DNA from: Pelodictyon luteolum
GTDB taxonomy: Bacteria > Bacteroidota > Chlorobiia > Chlorobiales > Chlorobiaceae
Direction: 5' to 3'
DNA length: 32,024 nucleotides
Assembly: GCA_020721225.1 (NCBI GenBank)
Contig: DYNE01000028.1
Coordinates: forward strand, 1-32,024
Below, in pieces: positions 16,439 through 24,394 of the stretch (positions are counted from its first letter, which is position 1; each line of letters begins with the position of its first letter). The position numbers were made by a program, and so were the translations under genes. The notes under the pieces were generated by a model. The model was not told the DNA's origin. It did not search any database and was given only the letters and a program-made list of their open reading frames with translations.

Positions 16439-17511
16439 CGTGCGCTTTCCATTTTTTTCTGCGGAACAAGCCTGACCTTCATACCGTCGCGTAGTTCATG
16501 CTGACCGCTCGTCACAACAAGTTCTCCCGCAGCGACCCCCTGAAGAATCTCGAGCATGTCGCCATACTCCTTCCCTGCACTGATCTGCCGAAGCCGGACA
16601 ACCCCCTTGTGAACCACATAGACTTCAGGGTTCATGATACTTCCGGCAAGTGCGGTTCTTGGAATCATAAGCGCTTCCCGCGATTCGTCTCCCGAAAGGA
16701 TGACCCGGACAAACATCCCTGCCCTGAACGGAACATCCGCACTATTCCGGAGAACAGCTTCTGCAGCATACGTATGGTCTCTGCCTGCCTTGTCGCTTAT
16801 CGAACTTACCCTGCCTTTCAGGAGCGCTCCGGGATGCTGATCGCTGCTAACCCTTACCGGATAACCGGGAAATATATTGGAAACCTCTTTTTCGGAGAGA
16901 AAAAACGTTATACGCAAACGTGAAAGATCAACGACGTTGGCCACCCTCATGCCGGGCTGAACCATTTCGCCCTCATCGACAATCTTCTCGGTGACCGTAC
17001 CGGAAACCGGAGTTTTTATTCTGGTATTCCGAAGGTTTCTGCGAGCTTCTATCATATCAGCTTCCGCCTCTTCACGTTTCAGGCGTACCAACTCGAGAGC
17101 GGATAGCGCAACAGCTCCCTCCCGGTGCAGATTTTCATAGCGAACATAATCGAGCGCTGCCTTTTCAAAAGAGGCTTCGGCCTTTTTAAAAGAGGTACTC
17201 TGCAGTTCATCATCGACGACATAGAGCACGGCCCCTGAAGCTTTACGGTCACCAACCTCGACCGGAGCCTTTCTGACCAGTCCGCCGGTTTCCGAAAAGA
17301 TTTCCACATCCCTGAAGGCTTCTGCCTTACCCGTTACAGCGATACTGTCCCGAATCGCTGTAACAACAGCTTCAACGGCTATTACCGGCATTTCCCGCTG
17401 ATAGGATGAATCCGGCTCAACCGGCCTGCTCCTCTGCTGATACCACCAGAACACTATTGATCCAACGGCAAGGAGCAGAAAAACAAGCGGAAGTTTTTTC
17501 GGTTTTATCAT
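16435..17511 (-). CDS. RND periplasmic adaptor subunit (membrane fusion protein)
   Basis: A 358-residue adaptor that links the RND pump to an outer-membrane channel. It has an N-terminal membrane anchor (about 8-25), a lipoyl-like half ending VEVGDRKASGAVLYVVDD, a coiled-coil hairpin (about 105-165, rich in Lys/Glu/Ala heptads), the second lipoyl half (TRIKTPVSGTVTEKIVDEGE) and a beta-barrel with LRITFFLSEKEV, followed by a membrane-proximal domain (GMFVRVIL onward). It has no lipobox cysteine, so it is held by the N-terminal helix. GAGAGAGAG lies just before the start. It is the first gene of the two-gene pump operon. Confidence 0.93.
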   Translation of the reverse strand: MIKPKKLPLVFLLLAVGSIVFWWYQQRSRPVEPDSSYQREMPVIAVEAVVTAIRDSIAVTGKAEAFRDVEIFSETGGLVRKAPVEVGDRKASGAVLYVVDDELQSTSFKKAEASFEKAALDYVRYENLHREGAVALSALELVRLKREEAEADMIEARRNLRNTRIKTPVSGTVTEKIVDEGEMVQPGMRVANVVDLSRLRITFFLSEKEVSNIFPGYPVRVSSDQHPGALLKGRVSSISDKAGRDHTYAAEAVLRNSADVPFRAGMFVRVILSGDESREALMIPRTALAGSIMNPEVYVVHKGVVRLRQISAGKEYGDMLEILQGVAAGELVVTSGQHELRDGMKVRLVPQKKMESAR

Positions 17512-17652
17512 ATTTTTCTCTCTCTCTGAGCGTATTTGTCCTGAGCCTCACAAGAAGCCCGAGCCTCTTATGGCAATGCTCTGCAACTCCTCTCCGCTGC
17601 ATGAAAAAACGCTCCTTCATCACAATCCTCGTCACAACGGAGCCGCTTAAAC

Positions 17653-17683
17653 GCAGAAAGCGGAACAATGCTCCGCCTTCTGC
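17653..17683 (-). terminator. Stem-loop downstream of the phoU-like gene
   Basis: GCAGAAAGCGGA and TCCGCCTTCTGC pair with one mismatch around a short loop, 26 bases past the phoU-like stop. On the minus strand it is followed only by GTTT, with a T run further on at about 17610, so it is a weak intrinsic terminator or an mRNA-end stabilising hairpin. Confidence 0.4.
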
Positions 17684-17708
17684 ATAAAAAACATGATACT
17701 CTTTTTTC

Positions 17709-18440
17709 TCAACAGAAATGGCGAGAAATCGAACAGGAGATTTCAGCGGAAACTTTAACATGGTCAAGAATCGAAAGAATACCGGTCAGGTTGGTGATGT
17801 TCTGATCGTTGACCGAAGATCTGATCTTGACAAGCGCCTTGTCATACAGATCCTGTATTTCCTTCATCATGTCAAGTGTTTCGCTGGCGTGTTTCGAATT
17901 TCCGCTCACAAAAGCCTCAACGGCTTTCTTGATCATCTCGGCCGTGATATCTCCCATCGGCTTGAGGCCATACTCATCCTTGTGCAGTTCCTGAACATTC
18001 GCAAACTGGACATGAGCTGCCTTTTCAGCTATATTGAGGGCAAACTGGGCGATTCTTTCAAGCTCCTGCATGATCATCCGGGCATTCCGGACAACCGCAA
18101 GATGCTCTTCGCCGAGATTCTGGAACGAAGCGTAGGCAAGGGTAAGATACTCGACTTCAAACTTGCCTTTCTGAATGTACTCCTCGTCGAATTTGAATGC
18201 CGAAGCGGCAAGCTCAACATTTTTTTTGGTCGACGCGCGAATGCTCAGCATCAGGTTGTTTTCCACATTAGAAGAGAGCTTGGTAAGCTTCTGCTTGAGG
18301 GACTCAAGCTGAATATGAACCGGGCCATCCGGCGTTGTTGAAAGATTGAACTTGACCGGATCGATCTGGATAGTAAATGCCTTTGGTGTTTCGGCGGCTT
18401 TGGAAGCATCTCCGAAAAACTTGCCTAAAAGATTTGCCAT
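17709..18440 (-). CDS. PhoU-like protein, divergent paralogue
   Basis: A 243-residue helical protein whose overall pattern (two three-helix halves, with RNARMIMQELERIAQFALNIAEKA near the middle) is that of PhoU-domain proteins. The metal-binding ExxxD of the first half is changed to Glu128-xxx-Gln132, and the second half has LDHVKVSAEI without a clear ExxxD. It carries a roughly 45-residue N-terminal extension absent from the canonical PhoU encoded just upstream. It lies 127 bases after phoU, beyond a possible terminator. It probably interacts with phosphate transport or another partner, but metal binding as in PhoU is doubtful. Confidence 0.75.
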   Translation of the reverse strand: MANLLGKFFGDASKAAETPKAFTIQIDPVKFNLSTTPDGPVHIQLESLKQKLTKLSSNVENNLMLSIRASTKKNVELAASAFKFDEEYIQKGKFEVEYLTLAYASFQNLGEEHLAVVRNARMIMQELERIAQFALNIAEKAAHVQFANVQELHKDEYGLKPMGDITAEMIKKAVEAFVSGNSKHASETLDMMKEIQDLYDKALVKIRSSVNDQNITNLTGILSILDHVKVSAEISCSISRHFC

Positions 18441-18525
18441 ATGTAATTCAATACCATGCTTGGGTTAAAAAACCGGATTTAAAAAAGTGCTATCAATTTA
18501 GTTTCCCGGAAGGGTTAATTCAAGG

Positions 18526-18556
18526 AAAAAAACAAATCCGCACCGGAGCCGGTTGC
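18526..18556 (-). terminator. Possible terminator between phoU and the phoU-like gene
   Basis: On the minus strand GCAACCG-GCTC-CGGTGC can form a short hairpin and is followed, after a few bases, by a run of seven T (18526-18532). It lies 12 bases past the phoU stop. Stem is short, so it may only attenuate. Confidence 0.4.
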
Positions 18557-18567
18557 AATAGCCCTGC

Positions 18568-19254
18568 TCAATCCTTGAGAGACTGGATAAGCTTTTCATA
18601 AGAGCTTTCCGAGTGTCTTGCAATTTCTCCGGTAACAAGATAGACAACTTCACCAGCTATTCTCGTAGCATGATCGGCCATTCTTTCGATATAACGGGAA
18701 ATGCTGAGCGCAGCGATGAGCTGATCGACATCGGCCTCACTGTCTTTCATCTGTCTGGCAACTTTTTTAAATACCGCGCTGTGCATGCCGTCAATCTCCT
18801 CATCCATGGCTTCAACATGGTCGGCAAGAATTCTGTCCTTGTTGACAAATGCCTCGATAGCTTTCGAAGTCATCTCGCCGGCATGATGCCCCATCTTCTC
18901 GAAATCGAACTTATCGAGCATCTCCGAGTTGATTTCAGGCATACGTTCGATGATATGTACCGCCAGATCCCCGACCCGCTCCAGATCGTCATTGATCTTC
19001 ATGATGGTCACGATGGTGCGCAGATCCCGGGCCACCGGCTGCTGCAGGGCAAGAAACGCAAGACAGCGCTCTTCAAGCCTCACTTCAGTCAGATCAATCT
19101 CGTCGTCAATAAGCCGGATCTCCCTTGCCTGCTGCTCGTCCTGGTTCCTTACTGCGGTAAGAGCATCGTAGAAGTTCTGTAAAACCTTATCGGAAAGCTG
19201 AACAAGCGCCTCGGACAGCTCTTTGATATGTTCGTGAACGGGTCGGTCGTACAT
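18568..19254 (-). CDS. phoU: Phosphate transport regulator PhoU
   Basis: A 228-residue cytoplasmic regulator expected to bind PstB and the phosphate sensor kinase and to limit phosphate uptake. Both PhoU halves carry the metal-cluster motif: Glu92-xxx-Asp96 in INDDLERVGDLAVH and Glu190-xxx-Asp194 in RYIERMADHATRIAGE. Length is typical of the family (about 220-240). It starts 19 bases after the pstB stop and belongs to the pstCAB-phoU operon. No PhoR/PhoB two-component genes are visible in the window. Confidence 0.95.
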   Translation of the reverse strand: MYDRPVHEHIKELSEALVQLSDKVLQNFYDALTAVRNQDEQQAREIRLIDDEIDLTEVRLEERCLAFLALQQPVARDLRTIVTIMKINDDLERVGDLAVHIIERMPEINSEMLDKFDFEKMGHHAGEMTSKAIEAFVNKDRILADHVEAMDEEIDGMHSAVFKKVARQMKDSEADVDQLIAALSISRYIERMADHATRIAGEVVYLVTGEIARHSESSYEKLIQSLKD

Positions 19255-19273
19255 GACAGATAAATTGGTTTCG

Positions 19274-20134
19274 TTAGCTGAATCTTCCGGTGATGTAATC
19301 TTCGGTCATCCTGTCTTTCGGATTGGTGAACAGCTGGGCTGTCGGCGCATATTCAACCAGTACCCCTTCATAAAAAAACATGGTGTAGTCCGATACCCTC
19401 GATGCCTGCTGCATGTTATGCGTGACGATCATGATGGTGTAACTGCCCCGCAACTCCTGAATGAGATCCTCGATCTTGGCTGTCGCTTTTGGATCGAGAG
19501 CAGAGGTCGGTTCATCGAGCAGCAGTATTTCAGGTTCGACGGCAAGCGTTCTTGCAACGCACAACCGCTGCTGCTGTCCGCCGCTGAGTCCCAGCGCATT
19601 TTTATCGAGCCGATCACTCACTTCATCCCACAATGCCGCTTTCCGCAGACTGCGCTCGACAATTTCCGAAAGCTGCTTCTTGTCGTTGATGCCGTGCAGT
19701 CTTGGCCCGTATGCGATATTGTCAAAAATGGATTTCGGGAACGGGTTCGGTTTCTGAAACACCATACCGATTTTTTTGCGAAGCAGCACCTCGTCGGTAA
19801 ATTTACCATAAATGTCCTCCCCGTCAAAAAGAAGTGCCCCGGTAGTATGGCAACTCGGTATCAGATCGTTCATCCGGTTTATAGCACGCAAATAGGTGCT
19901 TTTTCCGCAGCCGCTCGGACCGATAATCGCCGTAACGTATTTGGACAGAATATCGGCATTGACTTTTTTTACCGCCTCAAATTCGCCGTAATAAATAGAA
20001 AAATCCTTTGCCACAACGTGAGGGGTTCCGCCGCCCGATATTATCTTTCTTTCAGAAGGCAGGTAAATATCGCGCGTTGCCGTTGCGCCAGAAGCGCTCG
20101 TCGATACCTCACGTGCATCTGCTGTCATGTGCAT
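19274..20134 (-). CDS. pstB: Phosphate ABC transporter ATP-binding protein PstB
   Basis: A 286-residue ATPase that powers phosphate import through PstC/PstA. Walker A is GPSGCGKST (72-80), Q-loop lies in [11 protein letters not shown], signature is LSGGQQQR (183-190), Walker B is LLLDEP (204-209), and the His switch is in [11 protein letters not shown]. The PstB-specific VFQKPNPFP and YGPRLHG stretches are present. A Ser/Thr-rich N-terminal extension of about 35 residues precedes the ABC domain. The stop codon of pstA overlaps the GAGG ribosome site used here, a 6-base gap. An in-frame ATG two codons later is also possible. Confidence 0.97.
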   Translation of the reverse strand: MHMTADAREVSTSASGATATRDIYLPSERKIISGGGTPHVVAKDFSIYYGEFEAVKKVNADILSKYVTAIIGPSGCGKSTYLRAINRMNDLIPSCHTTGALLFDGEDIYGKFTDEVLLRKKIGMVFQKPNPFPKSIFDNIAYGPRLHGINDKKQLSEIVERSLRKAALWDEVSDRLDKNALGLSGGQQQRLCVARTLAVEPEILLLDEPTSALDPKATAKIEDLIQELRGSYTIMIVTHNMQQASRVSDYTMFFYEGVLVEYAPTAQLFTNPKDRMTEDYITGRFS

Positions 20135-20140
20135 TGTTCC

Positions 20141-21487
20141 TCAGCCTTTTAATTTTTTTGAAATACGTGCTCTCAGAAGAATTGCCGAAAGGTTCAGCAA
20201 CAGTACAATACTGACCAGGGAAAGCACCATGCCGTACTGGACATGCCGGATTTCAGCGGCAGCTTCATGTTCACTTGCAAGATTATAGATATTCCAGGAG
20301 AGCGCCGGAGTCGGCGACGAAAAAACATCGGCAAGACCGATTGCCGAACCGACACTGACCGCCGCCGTGAAAATAATCGGAGCAGTTTCACCGGCAGCCC
20401 TTCCGAGACTGATTACGCCGCCGGTAATGATGCCAGGCAAAGCCGCGGGAAGAATCACGGTCATGATGGTATTCCATTTTGTCGACCCAAGGCTCAGAGA
20501 GGCCTCCTTGTAGGTTTTCGGAACGGAAAGGATAGCTTCTTCAGCCGCACGGATAATGGTCGGAAGAATCATGATGGCAAGCGTCAGCGAACCGGCCAGA
20601 ACACTTTTGGATTCAGAAACCTTCAGGGTATTGATAAAAAAAGCCAGACCGAACAGACCGAACACGATGCTCGGAACACCTGCAAGAGTACTGTTGGCAC
20701 TGCGCAATATACTGTTGAAAAAACCCTCTCTCGCATATTCGGTAAAATACACTGCAGCAATCACGCCGAGAGGAAAGGCAAAAAGCATAGCTCCGACAGC
20801 GAGAAAAAATGTACCCTGTATTTCGGGCCAGATACCTCCGAAAATATGGGAATCGACAGAGCTGTCCGTCAGAAATCCCCAATAAACCGTAAACTCGGGT
20901 CGAAGCACATCCTCAAGATGCTCCTCGACAAAAGGAAAGAGTTTTACCAGAGAGGTACCTTCGAACTCCGTTGCCCGACTGACAAAATACTCCTTCGACA
21001 TGGCATCGGGATTGGAAAAGTCCCATTTGGTCTCATAAAGAAACTCATGCAGTTTTTCCTCCGCCTTGCCCCATCGGGTCTGCCCGTACTTATAGCGGGT
21101 AAGAATCGCTTCAGCCTCTCCGGGCAAAGGGCCTATCAGGGTCTGGAGAGCTGTTTTAACCGGTCCGTATTTTGAAAGATAATCCTGCTTTTTTTCGGCA
21201 TCCATCGTTTCGAGTTCAGACTCGAATGCAGAGAGCATTCCATAGATCTGCTGGCGATATACCTCCGATACGGCATTTTCCTTTACAAGCTCCTCCGTGT
21301 TTCCACGCCCGAACTCATTGAAAAGCATCTTCCGATGCTCGAGGGTACCGGTAAAAAATACCGAACCAACACCGTTGGTTATTATCGGCACCAGAACGAT
21401 GAGAAGCGCGATACCCATAACCGCAATCGAGCCGAAACCGACAGCGGTAAATGAACGGTCAAGTATTTTTCTTGTTCCGAGATTCAT
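20141..21487 (-). CDS. pstA: Phosphate ABC transporter permease PstA with a large insertion
   Basis: An inner-membrane permease of 448 residues, against about 290 in the usual family. TM1 is at about 18-37, then a hydrophilic region of roughly 150 extra residues (about 50-198, rich in Glu/Lys and predicted helical) before the typical GGIWPEIQGTFFLAVGAML (TM2). The permease core follows with LAGVPSIVFGLFGLAFF, the EAA-like loop LSVPKTYKEASLSLGSTKW, and GRAAGETAPIIFTAA. The insertion should lie outside the membrane on the periplasmic side, where PstS docks. The gene is 51 bases after pstC. Confidence 0.93.
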   Translation of the reverse strand: MNLGTRKILDRSFTAVGFGSIAVMGIALLIVLVPIITNGVGSVFFTGTLEHRKMLFNEFGRGNTEELVKENAVSEVYRQQIYGMLSAFESELETMDAEKKQDYLSKYGPVKTALQTLIGPLPGEAEAILTRYKYGQTRWGKAEEKLHEFLYETKWDFSNPDAMSKEYFVSRATEFEGTSLVKLFPFVEEHLEDVLRPEFTVYWGFLTDSSVDSHIFGGIWPEIQGTFFLAVGAMLFAFPLGVIAAVYFTEYAREGFFNSILRSANSTLAGVPSIVFGLFGLAFFINTLKVSESKSVLAGSLTLAIMILPTIIRAAEEAILSVPKTYKEASLSLGSTKWNTIMTVILPAALPGIITGGVISLGRAAGETAPIIFTAAVSVGSAIGLADVFSSPTPALSWNIYNLASEHEAAAEIRHVQYGMVLSLVSIVLLLNLSAILLRARISKKLKG

Positions 21488-21538
21488 GACTGCTGATTCT
21501 GATTACAAAAAACGACACACGCGCACATTACGCTTATT

Positions 21539-22705
21539 TTACTGTCCAGATAAAATCTTTCTCTGGCGCACAACAATTCGCTCGCTTACCAGATTGCTGA
21601 AAAAACTGATGACGAGAAGAAGCAGGCCCATGGCAAAAAGCACATGATAACGGGCTGAACCGGTCACCTGATCAGCTTCGCCCATATCGCCTGCGATGGT
21701 CGCGGTGAGGGTTCTGATCGCCTCCAGATAGTTGAACCAGGGTTCGGGAATATGCGAAGAGTTGCCGGAAGCCATCCAGACCACCATGGTTTCACCGAGA
21801 GCTCGCATGACGCCGAGAATAACCGCCGCAAGAATGCCGCTGCTGGCTGCCGGAAGCACGGTTTTAACGATGGTTTCGGCACGGGTTGCCCCAAGCGCAT
21901 AGCTCCCTTCGCGCATATCCCGTCCCACCGCCTGCAGCGCGTCTTCCGAAACGCTCACGATTGTAGGAAGCGACATAAAGCTCAGGATGATCGAGACGTT
22001 GAGCGCATTGGTTCCGGTAATGATTTCCATACCCTGCAGCACCGATCCTACCCAGTAGAGAAAGGCAAGCGCTCCAAGAGCGAAAACCGCAAGCAACACC
22101 AGAGACATCTGCTGACGACGATTCTGGTCTTCGATTTTTGCGGTAAGCAGATCGGCTATGACGATGACGGCCAGAAGAAGGAACGGAGCGGCAAGAACCC
22201 ACCAGGCCCACATGAGAATCGGCCCTCCATGAGTCTGGAGCAGCGGGGCAAAAATCACAAGCGCAAAAAATCCGAATGCCACCGAAGGAATGGCGGCAAG
22301 CATCTCGATAACCGGTTTGGCATACTGCCTGACTGAAAACGGAAGAATATCGCTGAGGCAGATTGCCGCGGCAATACCCATCGGTACGGAAAGCAGCGTA
22401 GAACCCAGCGTGACCATACCGCTGCCATAGATAATGGCCAGCGCGCCGAACTCTCCCGGCTCATCGGCAGGATACCAGTTACTGCTGGTAAAAAACTCCC
22501 TGAATCCCCGAAGCTGAAAGTAGGGCACAGCGTCAACGGCAACGAAATAGAAAATAAAGAGTACGACAATCGCAACGAACGACGCAATCAGCAGAAGAAT
22601 CGACTCCCCTGCTGTTTTGGAAAGTTTCTGCAGCTTTCTCTTTTTGGCGCTGACGATAAATGCACCTGAACGCCCGCTCTCTTTTACAATATCTTCACTC
22701 ATCAT
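21539..22705 (-). CDS. pstC: Phosphate ABC transporter permease PstC
   Basis: An inner-membrane permease of 388 residues. It has the PstC features IYGSGMVTLGSTLLSVPMGIAAAICLSD, AAIPSVAFGFFALV, the coupling loop DALQAVGRDMREGSYALGATRAET, and GVMRALGETMVVWMASGN. Between the core helices, residues of about 160-235 hold additional hydrophobic segments with a charged loop (AKIEDQNRRQQ), making it longer than the common ~310 residues. Two adjacent ATGs (22705 and 22702) could start it; no clear ribosome site. It is the first gene of the pstCAB-phoU run and is separated from the pstS genes by about 720 bases. Confidence 0.94.
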   Translation of the reverse strand: MMSEDIVKESGRSGAFIVSAKKRKLQKLSKTAGESILLLIASFVAIVVLFIFYFVAVDAVPYFQLRGFREFFTSSNWYPADEPGEFGALAIIYGSGMVTLGSTLLSVPMGIAAAICLSDILPFSVRQYAKPVIEMLAAIPSVAFGFFALVIFAPLLQTHGGPILMWAWWVLAAPFLLLAVIVIADLLTAKIEDQNRRQQMSLVLLAVFALGALAFLYWVGSVLQGMEIITGTNALNVSIILSFMSLPTIVSVSEDALQAVGRDMREGSYALGATRAETIVKTVLPAASSGILAAVILGVMRALGETMVVWMASGNSSHIPEPWFNYLEAIRTLTATIAGDMGEADQVTGSARYHVLFAMGLLLLVISFFSNLVSERIVVRQRKILSGQ

Positions 22706-22845
22706 GGTGGCAATTTATTACCGGATTATCCCGGAGCATCATTGCTCCAGCCCATCGTTATGACCGCCCTAATCTATACCCTTTCACTCAAGAAAAAAAC
22801 CGGATTATGTTACAACTTTGCAACAAATCGACTACAGAGCGCCAT

Positions 22846-22879
22846 AAAAAAAGCCGGAACCATAACTGTGGACCGGCCT
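22846..22879 (-). terminator. Intrinsic terminator upstream of pstC
   Basis: On the minus strand GCCGG (reading from 22877) pairs with CCGGC (22857-22853), with an inner CCA/TGG pairing, followed by seven T (22852-22846). It would end transcripts coming from the pstS side and implies that pstC has its own promoter between 22846 and 22706. Confidence 0.65.
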
Positions 22880-22969
22880 TATTCCATTTCCAATACAACT
22901 ATGCTGTTACCCGAAAATCCTCCCCACCAACAAACAGGCACCTGTTTCGAACCGAGAAACCCGCCATCC

Positions 22970-23345
22970 AGCCCACGGCTCACCGCACACCGCTATCCCC
23001 GTCTTCCCTGGCTACTGAATACCGACTTCCGGCCCATCACCCACGGCTAACGGCCCACAATCTTTCCATCCGTGAAAATCCGATTTCAATCAGCGGGAAC
23101 CGCGTTCTTCCTCTTCATGGCTGGATGGCGAGATAGCTGGATCGCTTAACACAATCCCCCGGTCAACCCTCATCCATCAATCTGTGCTAATCCGTGAAAA
23201 TCCGTGGGCAACTCTTCCTCTTCAATTCCCCCCGGCCCACAGTTAGCCGCTCACAGCCCACAATCTCCCCCCCTCGTCACATCGACACTTCTTCTCTGGG
23301 TTTTCCTGCTACCGGCTACTGAATACTGGCCCACCGCCAACCTCT
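22970..23345. repeat. Gene-free stretch of degenerate intergenic repeats between pstS2 and pstC
   Basis: No convincing gene is seen from 22706 to 23425. The section contains recurring motifs: CGGCTAACGGCCCACAATC (23045-23063), a variant at 23233-23262, two exact copies of TCCGTGAAAATCCG (23069-23082 and 23191-23204), and two of GGCTACTGAATAC. The GGCCCACAG/CGCTCACA words recur at 27088-27249. The composition is pyrimidine-rich on the plus strand and carries no coding signal. Confidence 0.55.
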
Positions 23346-23359
23346 CATCGCTTGGCCTT

Positions 23360-23397
23360 GGATTGTAAATGCATTATTGAAATAGAATTGGAATTAC
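23360..23397. repeat. Dispersed 38-bp repeat, copy 3
   Basis: It begins GGATTGTAAATGCATTATTG and ends GGAATTAC, 28 bases beyond the stop codon of the second pstS. It is 32/38 identical to 9373-9410. Confidence 0.65.
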
Positions 23398-23425
23398 ATA
23401 ACAGACAATAAAATCGACAGGCGAC

Positions 23426-24247
23426 TTACCTGGAAACAAAACCAAGCTCACTGATCATCCGCTTTCCATCCGGTGTTTTCGGCAGATCGACGAACTTTTT
23501 GAGCATCCCGACCGGCTGACCGTTCGTGTACATATAAAGAGGACGGGAAACCGGATAGGAACCGCTTCTCACCGACACGACGGAAGGAAGGACTCCATTG
23601 ACCGCAATCGGCTTGACCGAACGGTCAACAAAGCCAAGGCCGACAAAACCGATTGCCGAACGGGTCGAAGATACCCGGTTCTTGATAGCGCCGTTGCTCG
23701 CCTGTGTCTCGGCATTTTTTGAAATCTGCGCGGTTTTACCCATCACCAGCTCCTTGAAGGCCTCCTGGGTTCCGCTGTTCGACTCGCGCTGAATCACTAC
23801 GATCCTCGAGTTAGGCCCACCAACCTGATTCCAGTTGATAAACTTTCCCTTGTAGATGTCGGCGATCTGCGCTTTTGTCAGGTTCCTGACCGGATTACCG
23901 GGATGAACGATCATGGCAATGCCGTCGAGCGCCACCGTATGCACAACAGGATTGACCCCTTTCTTCTTCGCAGCGGACATTTCCTGGGGTTTCATCGCAC
24001 GCGACATGGTTGCGATATCGCAACTCTTGTTGAGAAGGCTTTTTGCTCCGTTGCCGCTCCCTGACTCACTGACCGTAACCTTGACGTTGTACTTTTTCGT
24101 AAAATAGGCAGCAAATGATTTTGCCAGGGGCCCGACCGTCGTCGAACCGTCCATGACAATGCTGTTGCCTGCAGCGAATACTGGTCCCGAAGCGGCAAAA
24201 AATAAAACCGCAAGCAGCAACAGTACATTTTTCATCGTTTTCATCAT
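23426..24247 (-). CDS. pstS: Phosphate-binding protein PstS, second tandem copy
   Basis: A 273-residue periplasmic phosphate receptor with a signal peptide (MKNVLLLLAVLFFAASGPVFAAG, cleavage after the Ala pair). Phosphate-contact stretches are MDGSTTVGP, SESGSGNGAKSL and QRESNSGTQ. It is roughly two-thirds identical to the copy encoded just upstream over the mature protein, with a distinct charge pattern in the middle. Several in-frame ATGs exist; 24247 is chosen because it leaves a normal signal peptide, and no ribosome site is visible. It lies after a strong terminator following the first copy, so it may be less expressed or read from its own promoter. Confidence 0.92.
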   Translation of the reverse strand: MMKTMKNVLLLLAVLFFAASGPVFAAGNSIVMDGSTTVGPLAKSFAAYFTKKYNVKVTVSESGSGNGAKSLLNKSCDIATMSRAMKPQEMSAAKKKGVNPVVHTVALDGIAMIVHPGNPVRNLTKAQIADIYKGKFINWNQVGGPNSRIVVIQRESNSGTQEAFKELVMGKTAQISKNAETQASNGAIKNRVSSTRSAIGFVGLGFVDRSVKPIAVNGVLPSVVSVRSGSYPVSRPLYMYTNGQPVGMLKKFVDLPKTPDGKRMISELGFVSR

Positions 24248-24313
24248 GATAGACATTGATTGAATATAAAGGTTCACCTGTCTTTAAACATATGAAAAGG
24301 GGACGGGAATAAG

Positions 24314-24360
24314 AAAAAGAGAAAAACTTAAAAGCCGCCATGGAGCTGGCGGCTTTTAAG
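24314..24360 (-). terminator. Strong intrinsic terminator between the two pstS genes
   Basis: CTTAAAAGCCGCC (24327-24339) and GGCGGCTTTTAAG (24348-24360) form a perfect 13-bp stem with an 8-base loop. On the minus strand it is followed by TTTTTCTCTTTTTC. It lies 34 bases past the stop of the first pstS. Confidence 0.9.
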
Positions 24361-24394
24361 GGAAATAAACGGAGAAGCAAACAGAGGAAAACAA

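Noticed and set aside
19253-20152. Plus-strand frame opposite pstB
   Set aside because: It is antisense to a clear ABC ATPase and has no domain of its own.
22706-22800. Promoter or Pho box upstream of pstC
   Set aside because: A TATAGAT-like word is present, but I saw no matching -35 at the right distance and no convincing Pho box, so I did not list it.
22660-23136. Plus-strand frame in the pstS2-pstC gap
   Set aside because: It runs through degenerate repeats, is rich in Pro/His/Ser, has no ribosome site and matches no family.
22970-23345. tRNA or other structured RNA in the long gap
   Set aside because: I looked for cloverleaf and CCA-end patterns and found none; only degenerate repeats and one terminator are seen.
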